DNA of 64,000 nucleotides, from positions 62,001 to 126,000 of the forward strand of contig NC_085890.1 in the NCBI RefSeq assembly GCF_035222375.1, given 5' to 3'. The notes under the pieces were generated by a model, which saw only the letters and a list, made by a program, of their open reading frames with translations, had not been told where the DNA came from and ran no database searches. Source of the DNA: Podospora pseudocomata. Its lineage: Eukaryota; Ascomycota; Sordariomycetes; Sordariales; Podosporaceae. Below, piece after piece: positions 37,901 through 48,291 of the stretch; within the stretch, counting starts at the first letter, position 1, and each line of letters starts with the position of its first letter. A program made the translations under genes and the position numbers.

Positions 37901-38426
37901 TGTTCTGGAAAATTTTGAGATTGACGAAAAGTTCCTCGGAATCACGCTCTTTGCGCTTGTGCCCAACACCACTGAGTTCCTGAACGCCATTTCATTTGCC
38001 ATGAACGGCAACATTGCCCTGTCCATGGAGATTGGTTCCGCCTACGCCCTCCAGGTCTGCCTCCTGCAGATTCCGGCACTCGTCTTGTTTTCAGCCCTCT
38101 ATCCTCCCGTCGGCGTTCCCATGGAGGATGTCGCCAAGTTCACCTTCAGTCTGCTTTTCCCGCAGTGGGACATGGTGACGGTGATCCTGTGCGTCTTCTT
38201 GCTCAGTTACATGTACGGCGAAGGAAAGAGCAATTACTTCAAGGGCAGCATCCTGTTGCTCAGCTATCTGGTGGTGATCATCGGCTTCTACTTTAGCGGC
38301 TACGGAACTAGTTTTGAGAGCCCGCAGAGCACTGTCAGCCGATTCGACACAATGGGTAGTGACGGTCAGTGGATGAGCTACAAGTACAAGACGGTCGGAA
38401 GGAGTACGTCTGGTGTGGCTTTTTGA
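34904..38426 (+). CDS. vnx1: Vnx1-like vacuolar/ER cation-proton exchanger (CaCA superfamily)
   Basis: Exon 1 (34904-35057) and exon 2 (35233-38426) join in phase across a 175-nt intron, the longest in the window, giving about 1115 residues. A long acidic, Arg/Ser-rich cytosolic N-terminus precedes about a dozen membrane segments. The first exchanger repeat contains SMGLGAAINAFFSTIVEV and the second FALVPNTTEFLNAIS, the acidic motifs that bind cations in the Ca2+/cation antiporter family. A DUF307-like region with LAGYLFYPFGKF lies before the first repeat. A 130-residue polar loop with Gly/Ser-rich sequence separates the halves. Yeast Vnx1 exchanges Na+ or K+ for H+ at the vacuole; ion choice here is inferred. 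Upstream in-frame ATGs are absent after the leader, supporting 34904. Confidence 0.92.
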
Positions 38427-40161
38427 TGTTCTGTATCCCTCCGCTCTCGACGCGCAGCATCGGATTTCATCTTTGACACTGCATATGCTAGCATAGCCTC
38501 ACAACAGAGGGCATCACAGCACAACAGCCTTGATTATTCACAATACCCTCTCTCTGAAATACAGTTCCGCGTCTACCTTTTGTTTCTTTTTTATTTCCTT
38601 TTTCTTGATGCTCATTATCACTGGTATGAGGACGTCCGGGCGGGGAGTTGGGGCGTTGTGTATTGTTCGGCAAGATTGTACTTAGAATGACGGGCGGGCA
38701 TGAGAATTACAAGACATGTCCAACAACAAAATGGTGTATGCAGGAAGGGGAGGAGGCAGGCCGGTTTATCGGTGAGGAGGTACGGCAGTTAACCTAGTGA
38801 GGAGAGAATAACGTGACTACCTACGAATATAACATTCACGAGAGACTCGTGTCCGGTGCATGATAACCATCGTGGAGATGGATGGCTTTTCATTGGTGGG
38901 AACGTTGCGATGCAGTGTTCTCCTAGTCATTGCCGTCGGCCGGCAGTTGGGGACTGGGAAGCTCAGCCACATCCGTTGTAGCATTCGATCGTTTTTGCCA
39001 AGCTACGGCTTTTGATCAAGTGCCATGGTTTCATTCAATCTGGGGTCAAAATCGAGAGCTACGATTGGCTGCAATGCTGCTTGGTGTAGGTATCACATTA
39101 ATGGCTATATCACTCCGCACACCGTTTGGCTATGCCCTCATAATTGATGGGGAGGGTGAGTGTCCAGTTGAAGCGAAATGGCAACTTTGACAACCAAGTG
39201 CCACAGGGGCGCTCAGTCAGAGGCACAAAAATGTTCATCGACAGGATGAGATATAATTTAATCGATTTTATTCTTGGTTTTCCTTTATAGCTGCTCTATC
39301 ACCGCTTCTCAACACTAGAAGTATCATCTGGTCCCGTCAGTCACTCCGCGGCCATTAGCGGACAAATCTATGGCTTCCTCCCGTTCAATACCTTGTAGGT
39401 AAATGAAGGGCTCAGGGCACACTCTATCAGTGGTGGCCGTCGATAGCAAGGACGAGATTTGCAATTCCTTGCAAAAGCCGGCGATATGACTGCAAGACCA
39501 GTGCTGCATTCCGATAGGCTGAGGAGAGAACGGATCAAAATTTGGCTAAACCACAAATGCCGATGATCTATTGCGGGACTTGATATCCTGGAGATATCAC
39601 CTCTGGTGACGTCTTATTCGTCGAAGTGTTATCATATGAGGGTATTCGGTACTTAGATTCCCATCCCAAAAGCAGCGAAGTTGATGCGGAAGCTGTCCTC
39701 AATGCCAGTCGACCAAAAGAGAAGGACGTAGACCAAGATCGGCACAAGCCTCGTCGCAGGTAAACTGTTTTGCCTCTCAAACCGCTGGCACTTGGTGGAG
39801 AGTTTGTTGATCATTGGGAAACCGTCAGACAATCATCACGGTGGTCCTTTCCAGGCAGGCCTTGGTAGGTACATAGAACAAGATAATTCAGATGAAGCCA
39901 GTAGCCAACTCCGATCATGTCTTCCTTGGTGATACGGCTTGATAGAGAATAATCCCGGCTACCCGTACACGGAAGCTGCAACTGCATACTCCATACTCCC
40001 ATAAATGCAACTTCCGTGCTACCTACCGGAGAGGGGTGTTGGTATTCATCAGACCAAGAGCGGGGAAGAGTTGAGCTGAGGGATAAGAACAGCCCTCTGT
40101 CCCTCCCCCGAAACCAAGCTTCCTGTTGTTCATCAACTGTTTTCCTCAGCTCGCCTTCAAA
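38427..40161. other. Intergenic region
   Basis: About 1.7 kb between the exchanger and the aspartic protease. Short frames show no family motif. A weak TATA-like CATAAAT lies about 155 bases before the protease ATG. Confidence 0.45.
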
Positions 40162-41510
40162 ATGGTGTCTCTTACTGATCTCTTTCTCGCTTCCCTTTTG
40201 GTGCCAACCAGCCTTGGCTCTGCCCTGCCACCTCGGATCGATACGATTGACCAAAGGGGTGGACGGGTCACCTTGAAGCAAGTGCGCAATCCGCGTGGCC
40301 ACAAAGCTTTCAACCCGGCCAGGGCAACATACAGAACCTTTCTCAAATACGGTGTCCCAGCTCCTGATTACATCAAGAAGGCAGTCGCCCATATCGACGA
40401 GGAACAAGAGGAGGCTTTTGCAAGGATAAAACGCGACACGGGCTCGGCGGCTGCCATACCCATCAACGAGGTAGACATTGCCTATGTCACCCCCGTCACC
40501 ATCGGAACGCCCCCACAGACGCTCATGCTCGACTTGGACACTGGATCATCGGATCTGTGGGTTTTCAGTAGCTTGACACCAAGCAACCAGGTCAGGGGCC
40601 AAGAGATTTACAGTCCCACCAAGTCGAGCACATCCAAGCTCCTCAGCGGCCACACATGGAGTATTAGATATGGAGATGGGTCCGGTTCTCGTGGCACTGT
40701 ATACACGGACAACTTCACCATTGGCGGGCTTGAAGTGAAGAGCCAAGCTGTCCAAGCAGCCCTGGAGGTCTCCTCCAGCTTCACCCAGGAGCAAAGTCTC
40801 GACGGGCTTGTCGGTCTGGGCTTTTCGGCCCTCAACACTGTACGGCCAAGTAGCCAGTTGACCTTTTTCGATAACGCGCGACCAAATCTTGATGAGGAGG
40901 TTTTCACAGCCGATCTCAAGTATCACGCCAGTAAGGTTTTTCTTCTTCCACTCTTCTTGCCAATATCTCCAGAGCCCCTGTTAACAAATGACGTGTCACA
41001 GCCGGCAGTTACGACTTTGGTTTCATTGACAGCAAGAAATACGCCGGAAACATCACCTACACGACTGTTCAACAGTCGCCCGGGTACTGGACTCACTCGC
41101 TGTCTGGGTATTCTGTTGGATCCGGGGCGTTTCAGGCATCGCAAATTAGCGGAATCAGTGACACCGGTACTACATTGCTGTACCTCCCTACAGCTATCGT
41201 AACGGCATACTACCGCCAAGTTCAAGGAGCACAAAACTCCCAATACTACGGCGGCTACGTCTTCCCTTGTTCCAGCACCCTCCCCACATTCACTTTTGGC
41301 ATTGAAGGTGCCAGGTTCACCATTCCTGCTTCATACATCAACTACACACGCATTTCCCCGACTTCCACGACGTGCTATGGCGGCTTACAGAGCAGCTCGG
41401 GTTTGGGGATCAATATCTTTGGCGATGTCGCGCTGAAAGCTGCGTTTGTGGTGTTCAGTGGGACGAACCCGCCCAGAATTGGATTTGCTATCAAGCCATT
41501 GGCATCTTGA
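40162..41510 (+). CDS. Secreted pepsin-family (A1) aspartic protease
   Basis: Two exons (40162-40930, 41002-41510; intron 71 nt) give 425 residues. A signal peptide (LFLASLLVPTSLGSA) and a propeptide precede a Lys-Arg site (FARIKR, then DTGSAAA) suited to Kex2-type processing. The first catalytic motif is DLDTGSSDLW, the flap is RYGDGSGSRG, and the second catalytic motif is ISDTGTTLLYLP. The C-terminal half has the expected disulfide pair (FPCSST and STTCYGG). The sequence is of the endothiapepsin/aspergillopepsin type, an acid extracellular endopeptidase. ATG 40162 was chosen because it gives a clean signal peptide and AAAATGG context. Peptides released outside could feed the PTR2 transporter, though the two genes are not neighbours. 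Confidence 0.95.
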
Positions 41511-42042
41511 CCGCCGTATTATGGAGATCTGATAAGAATGAGGTCAGAAGGGACCAGGGGGGTAAGTCTGTAATGAGCTAGAGATATTTTTTACGTGGGT
41601 GTTTTAGCGCTGGACAGCTCGGTCTCTTCTGTTGACATTTCTCATCGAACTACTCATAGCTTCACAACTCTGAATCTTAATCTCGATATGACGGGTGGTT
41701 ACTAAAGCATCACCTTTGTCGATTTTCATAGCCCATTACTTGTGTATCTTGATCTGTATGGGGAAGCATACAGTTACGTCCACATATGCTAAGGGGAAGG
41801 CTGCGGTTTTTCTGACCAAGGTATTTTCAAAGTGAGATCTTTTGGTTCCAGTACCCAGAGGCGCCCCAGGATAAGACCACAACCACGTACACTCAAGTCA
41901 CTAACTAAAGTCTACAGTTTTCATGTTGTCACTGAAAAGGGGACAGGTAAACTTTCCATTTGTCATGTTTAGCATAGATATAAACTTGACCCGTGAATGT
42001 TCTATCTGAATGAAAAGGCTCGCCCGCCATGCTAGTCCCTGC
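41511..42042. other. Intergenic region, tail-to-tail
   Basis: About 530 AT-rich bases forming the 3' flanks of the protease and the next gene. Nothing further recognised. Confidence 0.5.
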
Positions 42043-42778
42043 TCAATCCTCGTTTAACCCTACGACCTGGTAAGGCCACAGTGATGCATCTACAGGCTCG
42101 CAGTTAACTTCGGTGTTGGTGAAGTCCTCATTCTCGCTGACAGCCTCCGAGCAGGAGAGGGTTACTTGAGTCGTTCCCCGGGTGATAAACGTCCCACTAG
42201 GCATCATCAGTTCACATGTGGCTAAAACTACGGGGGGGATGGAATACGTACGAAATATCTCCTTCGCTGCAAGGGATAACCTCCTGGATCGCCAGCGAAC
42301 CGGCTTCTTTATTGAACCTGAAGGCAATTTGAGATCCTTCTGGGGCGCCTTCACCCACAGAACACAGATACTCTTGCTCGCCGTCAAAGAAACCGATATC
42401 AGAATTAGTATTGCTGGCCGCGGTGCAGTCCGCGGTGTATGTGGTGGCGGTGTTGCTCAAGGTGAAGGAGAGATAGGCCCATGCATCGGGTTCTTTGCCG
42501 GAAACTGTGACGACAGATGATTCGTATTCAAGCTGCGAGATGGACCATTCAAGGTCAAGGATGGAATTCCAACACACTCCATCTCTAGAGAGAATCGGCT
42601 TTGGGGTGGGAGTTGGAGCTGGTTCTGCGGGGCTGTCCTCCACCGCAGGGCCCTCCTCTCCAGCAAGTTCTTCGCGGGCCGAGATGATCTCGAGGGCACG
42701 GCGATGAACAACATGGGCCGGTCCAGCAGCAGCCGTGGCTGCCAAGATAAGAGCAGGAAGCAGAGCTTTGGTCAACAT
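42043..42778 (-). CDS. Secreted protein of unknown function
   Basis: Two exons (42778-42252, 42196-42043; intron 55 nt, GTACGT donor) give 226 residues. The start MLTKALLPALILAATAAAG is a signal peptide, followed by a probable prosegment. A Pro/Thr linker (EPAPTPTPKP) comes next, then a domain with an even number of Cys: VCWNS, TADCTAAS, YLCSVGEG, VIPCSEGD, TLSCSEAV, VNCEPV. This is compatible with disulfides in a beta-rich extracellular fold. No catalytic motif is visible. I do not recognise the family; similar signal-linker-cysteine proteins in ascomycetes are annotated only as hypothetical. It lies tail-to-tail with the aspartic protease. Confidence 0.75.
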
Positions 42779-45012
42779 CTTGTCGTATACGTAGATGCTG
42801 GGAAGATGCCGAGGATGTCGAGTTACACGGTCAAAGAAGGTGAGCAGGTGTAAGCAAGAACATCGGAAAGAGGGTGCAAGTCTGGCAATAAATAAACATT
42901 TTGGCTAGCACCTGAATGGTGCAGGTTTTGGGGAGCCGATGTTTGTTTGGCTCTGGCTATTTTCGGCATCACGTCTCCCGCATCTTGCTCGGCCTCATTC
43001 ACCCACGGGCCCTGTCACTTGCCGCCGCCATACAGACAAACTAAACCCCGTTTGAAGCGAAGAGGTCTCCCCATTCATTGTCCAAAATATGGTTCCCAGT
43101 GGTTCTTAAGTGTAAGGAGAGGCGGCAGAGCCGATCACCGTTGCGATATTGTCACTGTTGTGCACTGGTCTGGCCAAGAGGCTGCGCAGATACAACTGCT
43201 GGGCAAGGGCACACTGGTACCGAGGACCAGGGACCGCACCATCAACAGAATTGTCCGATTGAGTGTTGATAGGCTCGTCTGTGCTGGGGTGTTACCGTGT
43301 CGGCATCATGCTTCCGGAGCACCTTGTTCCGGTTGCTGCAACCTTGGATGCAGGACCTAACACTCGCAACCAGGTAAGAAGAGCTTTATTCATCAGTGAA
43401 GGAAACATCATGGCCACAAATAGCAAACGGTCCCCGCATTCAGGTGAGAATATATTAAAACTAAGCCTCCACCCGATATATTGTCACCATTGAGGTCTTA
43501 TTCTCTCGTTGTAACCATGGACTGGATAAATTGAATCCAGGTCCACGTGCATGATAAAAATAGTATTTCTTGCACTTATCTCTTGATGGATGTGGATAGC
43601 TGGGGTGGCCCACACCTCACTGAGAACATGGAAAGTTCAAGTTAAAAGGAGTGAGCACCTGCGATAGGCAACCCTTGATAGAGGCAGCTTCGAGGGCGGG
43701 ATGGCTAGTCCACAGCCCTCAGTTGAAACCATATCTGTAGTAGGTATCCATTGATCTTTCCAAATACCCTCATATATTGTTGCACAGCTTGCCAGATAGC
43801 TTTCCATCCATGGTTAACATCTTGCTGAGTAAGGTAGCATCCCAGTGTGTGTGTGAACCGGGCATGAGATCGTGGTGACCCCAGGTGCACCTAACTAATA
43901 GTTGGAGGAATACAAATATCACTTCTGAGACAACCTGAAACCCATAGATATCAGGGATGTTCTGGTTCCTAGATCTCAGGGTAAGGTAAGGAGGGTGCGA
44001 GGAGGTATCAGCCACTCATATGTGCCCAGTACTGTTCAGTAAATAGTCTATTGGCTCCCATGATTACGTATTCAAAGCAATGCGCTTACATGGAAATTCA
44101 GAGTTGGAGTTTCCCCACCCTGTTGGTATGGACTCGTTATCATCCTGGGGCAATATAAGCAGGCTACCCACCAGATGTAATCTACCTTCTACGACTTACA
44201 GAAGAAGGATTTGTTTAGTATGAAGTATAATTTAGCGTCAAGTATAAATCATCATGTATCATTATGAAACATAATGACCAGTACAACCTTCCTCTGCTAT
44301 TGGAAGCGACCTATCTTATTAGCCAGAGGTGGCAGTAGAAGGAATCACTGCTCCTCGTCCTTATGCGCTGTATTCCTCTAGAGTTCACATTTCTGTCGTC
44401 AGTCATCGCCATCTCGTAGAGCAGTGTGAAGCGTCAGCCTCCTTGAATGATCGAATAGTTAGGTCAATACATATACAAGGAAAGGTGGTCCAGTCTGTTT
44501 TTTTAGAGCGAAAAAGCAGCACCAAGCGAACCAACTCAGCCGTTCGGATAAAGAGTACAAGCTTTCACCTACGTGATTCTTGGTTGCGGCGGGTGCCTTC
44601 TGATTGACAATAGCAGCGCGAGTGACAAACCTGCAGCTTCAAAGTTCTTTTATGCCAGGGTGAACGGATTACACGACACCTGAAACAGACGAATGGAATG
44701 CCGAACTCCAAAGCCGGATGTAATATATTCGTGGCCGTTCTCAATTTATACAACTACCGGGTTCACCTACAACCCAGTTAAATCTGGCTAAACCTGGCCC
44801 ACTTGGAAGCCCAAGAAGCTTGGTGATCCGTAACAGGCAGTTCCACGGAGGTAAGCTGCCGATTTGTGGATTTCTAGCATACATGACAGAGAATGAGACA
44901 TTCAGGTATTTATCACCCGTGATTCCCAGTAAACTGGCAAGATTTCCATTTTTTCACAAAGAAGACCACCTTCATCAATCCGGAATTATTCTACTCTCTT
45001 ACGGAAGGTAAC
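42779..45012. other. AT-richer intergenic region
   Basis: About 2.2 kb without a supported gene. Base composition from about 43,500 to 44,850 is visibly richer in A+T than the flanking genes, possibly decayed repeat DNA. I could not identify any family in it. Confidence 0.4.
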
Positions 45013-45903
45013 ATGAAGATTCTCAGCTTATTCTTACTCGCAGCTGTCGCTGTTGAGGGTCATTGTACGTTTGTGGTCACTGATATACAGCCTACTAGCC
45101 TGGAAGACTGACACAGCTCCCTACAAAGACACATTTCCTAGACTCGTCGTCAACGGCAAGACCGTGGAAGACAGAGACTGGCTCTTTACCCGTCAAACTA
45201 AGAACGCGCAGTCCAAGTCAGGCATTGAAAATCCTACCAGCGGAGATATCAGGTGTTACTCTTCCACAACAGCCCCCCAAATCGCCACAGTCCCCGCAGG
45301 CGCTTCGGTGAACTACATTTCTACTCAACAAATCAACCACCCGGGCCCCACCCAATACTATCTCGCTCGCGTCCCTGCAGGCTCATCAGCAAAGACCTGG
45401 GACGGTTCCGGAAGCGTTTGGTGGAAGTTTGCATCAACCATGCCCTACTATGATGCCAACAAACAGCTTGTCTGGCCTGCTCAGAGTACATACCTATGTC
45501 GCTATCCTGCCATATTTTGGACTTGAGTTGACAGCAACCAGACACCTATGCTACTCACCCCGCGGTCATTCCGGCCAACACCCCGAGCGGCGAATATCTC
45601 CTACGAGTAGAGCAGATTGCCTTGCACATGGCTAGCCAAGCAAACAAGGCACAGTTTTATATCTCCTGCTCACAAATCAACATTACCAACGGAGGAAACG
45701 GAACTCCAGGCCCAACCGTCTCCCTCCCTGGGGCCTATAGGTGGGATACCCACCCTGCATAACTCTAGCTCATGAGCCCATGTACCTAGTGACTAACTTG
45801 TAACATTCCACCCAGGTCCAACGACCCTGGAATTCAGGTGAATATCTACAACCTCCAGCCAGATGCCTATCGCGCTCCAGGTCCTGCGCCCTGGCAGGGT
45901 TAG
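45013..45903 (+). CDS. AA9 lytic polysaccharide monooxygenase, secreted (second copy)
   Basis: Four exons (45013-45064, 45117-45485, 45542-45740, 45816-45903) give 235 residues. The signal peptide [16 protein letters not shown] ends just before the His that becomes the N-terminal copper ligand; intron 1 begins one base after that codon. [15 protein letters not shown] carries the second His, and [10 protein letters not shown] the axial Tyr. [12 protein letters not shown] has Gln where the first AA9 gene in this window has His (LLRAEHIALH). The protein ends APGPAPWQG with no terminal Cys and no CBM1. It is clearly diverged from the gene at 7688-8551, so the two are not a recent duplication. Intron 1 (52 nt) has a poorly spaced branch site, so the first acceptor is the least certain junction. 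Confidence 0.9.
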
Positions 45904-46957
45904 GTCGAGTCGACAGCTCTGGGGCACATCTGGGTTGGCGATGGAGGCTATGAAGGGGAGGGACAAGTCCACATCCGATACCAAGTCGCTCGCTAGGCTG
46001 GTTGGATTTTCAAGATGAAAGATCATTCCTTTTTACCTGTATTCATTCATGCAGGACATACAGGCATGGGATGAAGTGAAGCTTACCTGGCAGGCTAGAC
46101 AAGAGATGGGACAAGAGATAGGACAACAGACTTGTGGTTGCACTTTCTCAACTTCTTCAAGTGACTCATTTGGCTACCTACCATACGGCTAAGTGTCGGA
46201 CACTGCTTGTTATGTTGTTGCTGCTATCGTGTGAGCCCATCCATTAGCCTGCCCGTTGAAAACTGCACCTTGGGTATCAATAAAGGCCCAGTAAAGGCCC
46301 ATGGCAAAACGTGAAAGAACTCATGCATGATGCATGCGGTCGAGCGAGGAGAAAACCATTCAATGTTGTCAATCCCCATTCGAAAGGCAGAGAGGTTGTT
46401 GTTTGTGCTTGCCTGAGTTGATCTGTTGCTGCTTGAGTTGTTTGACGGCTTGAAAAGTAGGGAGAAAATTACGGAAAAGCGTGAAGGCTCTAAGTCAGCA
46501 GTAGGTTGGATGACCTGGAAATGGGCCACCCACGGTAATGGACCACATGTGTGACGAACCCCTATCCAGAACCTCTGAAAGGGGTGCTGGTTGAAGGCAC
46601 TTCTGAACAATCCTGGTTCGGTACAGCTAAACAGTGTACAACAATGGCTTGTCTCAATCACAATAGTCTGAATACCAACGATTGTGACTTGTATTGCATA
46701 CTGCGGAACTGTCTATCTACACCAGCCAGTTCCTCCGTATATATAGACCTAATACCAAACCTGGATCATTCTGTTTCTCCCCGGATCATGACCGACTCTT
46801 AAGGATCATGAGTGATTCCTGGGAATCACTCATGATTCCTTCATGTCCCGGATGATCCACCTCTTATTGGTCTATCCTCCTTTCTCTTGATTGGCTGCCG
46901 TGCCACCTCTTTCCTATTGGTTGTTCTTTTTGGGTGTCCACATCATATTCGTGACAC
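45904..46957. other. Intergenic region at the left border of the transposon island
   Basis: About 1 kb without a gene. A near-perfect inverted repeat at about 46804-46839 (GGATCATGAGTGATTCC arms with a 2-base centre) could form a hairpin. Confidence 0.45.
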
Positions 46958-47059
46958 GAGCCGTTGAGAGCATTGTGGGCGAGCTGTTGGGAACAATGTG
47001 GGCGCAGAATTCCATAAACAAGTGCTGTAAATTCCATGAATAAATGCTGCATTTTAACA
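46958..47059. repeat. Partial copy of the 3' end of the solo LTR at 55291-55904
   Basis: From GAGCCGTTGAGAG to the terminal TTTTAACA this segment matches the last part of the LTR at 55732-55904. It has two copies of the 23-base GAGCCGTTGAG unit instead of five. Sequence to the left does not match that LTR, so this is a truncated or chimeric copy. No matching target duplication was found. Confidence 0.65.
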
Positions 47060-47466
47060 GGCTCTATTCCGTCTGGTACGGGCAGGCTCTATTGTCAAGA
47101 CGTAGCTCAAAGAGCTACAAACAGGTCTCGCGGCAGCGAGATGCAAAATCTTTCTAGTCGCATTGGCCCGTGCTCTGCACGTGCCAAGCTCCATCAGTGG
47201 ATCAACGACGGTCACGGTGCAACCGCCGTGACACCTTTATTAATTATATGCCTAACGGTAAAATAGACTTGGTCTGGCTGTATAACCCTACTCGTAAAGC
47301 AGGGCTTTAGGAAAAAAAATATTGCCGGCGGCTAGCGTAAAATAGGCCTGTGGCCTATACCTAGGCGCAAACCGCTCTCTTCAAGCCAAGTGGTAGTCCT
47401 TGCGGTGCCGTTAGATCTCTCTTCTATACTACCTACTTTCCGTACCGTAGGAGATTCCCTGGTGGT
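47060..47466. other. Unassigned sequence left of the chromovirus
   Basis: AT-rich, with no recognisable gene. The last five bases (47462-47466, GTGGT) are the left target-site duplication of the retroelement. Confidence 0.5.
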
Positions 47467-47576
47467 TGTCACGGCACTGGCCTGTCACTAGCCTGGCACT
47501 GGCAGACTGGAGGATAAGTGTGGTAAAGGCCCTGCAGGCAAACAGCGGTTGTGATATTTTTCCTCTTTTCTTCTTC

Positions 47577-48041
47577 TGTTACGTCCCAAGCGTAATACCC
47601 CTATACAGGAACCACTGGGTGGTACCCGAGGTGCTGGGCACCTCAGCCAATCATTGGGCCAGGGATGGAAAGACCCACAAGCCCCCGTGCAACCAATCAG
47701 GAGTTGCTCAGTCTGCTCAGTCTGCTCAGTGCGCCAAGACCACTGAGCACACTGAGCACACTGAGCAAGGTACAAAGATACTTCAGAAATATATGTAGAT
47801 AGCTTGACATAAATAGGGGGGAGCGCCGGGCGCTCCCCGTGTCGAGGAATCTGATTCCTCATGCAAGCAATTCAAGTTCATTTGTCTACAATCTACTCTC
47901 AGTAGCTCTTTGTTAGAACAACCTGTTGTTGACAGTGAACCCGTGTCTGAGACGCTTGTCACAACCTTCGATCATCCTGTCATATTCACCTCTGGCGTAC
48001 TGCCTTGCAGTCTGTATCCACTCCCGGTGCAGGTTGTAACA
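47577..48041. mobile_element. Solo LTR inserted in the 5' LTR of the chromovirus
   Basis: The 465-base insert starts TGTTAC and ends GTAACA, an inverted terminal repeat typical of LTRs, and is flanked by TCTTC at 47572-47576 and 48042-48046. A second copy lies at 55983-56461. It has no internal coding region and so is a solo LTR left by recombination. The chromovirus must have been in place before this element landed. Confidence 0.88.
47704..47768. repeat. Hairpin of triple TGCTCAGT / ACTGAGCA units inside the solo LTR
   Basis: Three TGCTCAGT units (47704-47731) face three ACTGAGCA units (47741-47768) across a 9-base loop. The 28-base stem has two mismatches. The same structure occurs at 56124-56188 in the other copy. 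Confidence 0.85.
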
Positions 48042-48291
48042 TCTTCTTAGTATTTCAATCAATTGGTTGGTATAACTGTTGCCTTGTCTCAGACTTTACC
48101 ACCCAGGCCGTGACAATACTAAGGTCAAACCGCTACACCTTGGAAAGGTTTGTATTCTACCTTCAACTACTGACAAACTCCGCGCCGTCATTCCGACCGC
48201 GCCACCCGAACCGACCACGCGTCTTGACTGTAGCTAGCCGAGCGCCTGATCCCTGACCAAGAATAAGAATCCGGCAAGTCCCGTCGCGACT

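Larger units (their letters stand above)
47467..48115 (+). repeat. 5' LTR of the chromovirus, interrupted by another LTR
   Basis: Matches the 3' LTR (54634-54815) on both sides of a foreign insert at 47577-48041. Without the insert and its target duplication it is about 179 bases. Confidence 0.92.

Noticed and set aside
47060-47466. tRNA gene in the spacer before the chromovirus
   Set aside because: No A-box/B-box pair or cloverleaf arms could be found.
47488-47862. Minus-strand frame with repeated TEQ units
   Set aside because: The repetition comes from the hairpin in the solo LTR; it is not a protein repeat.
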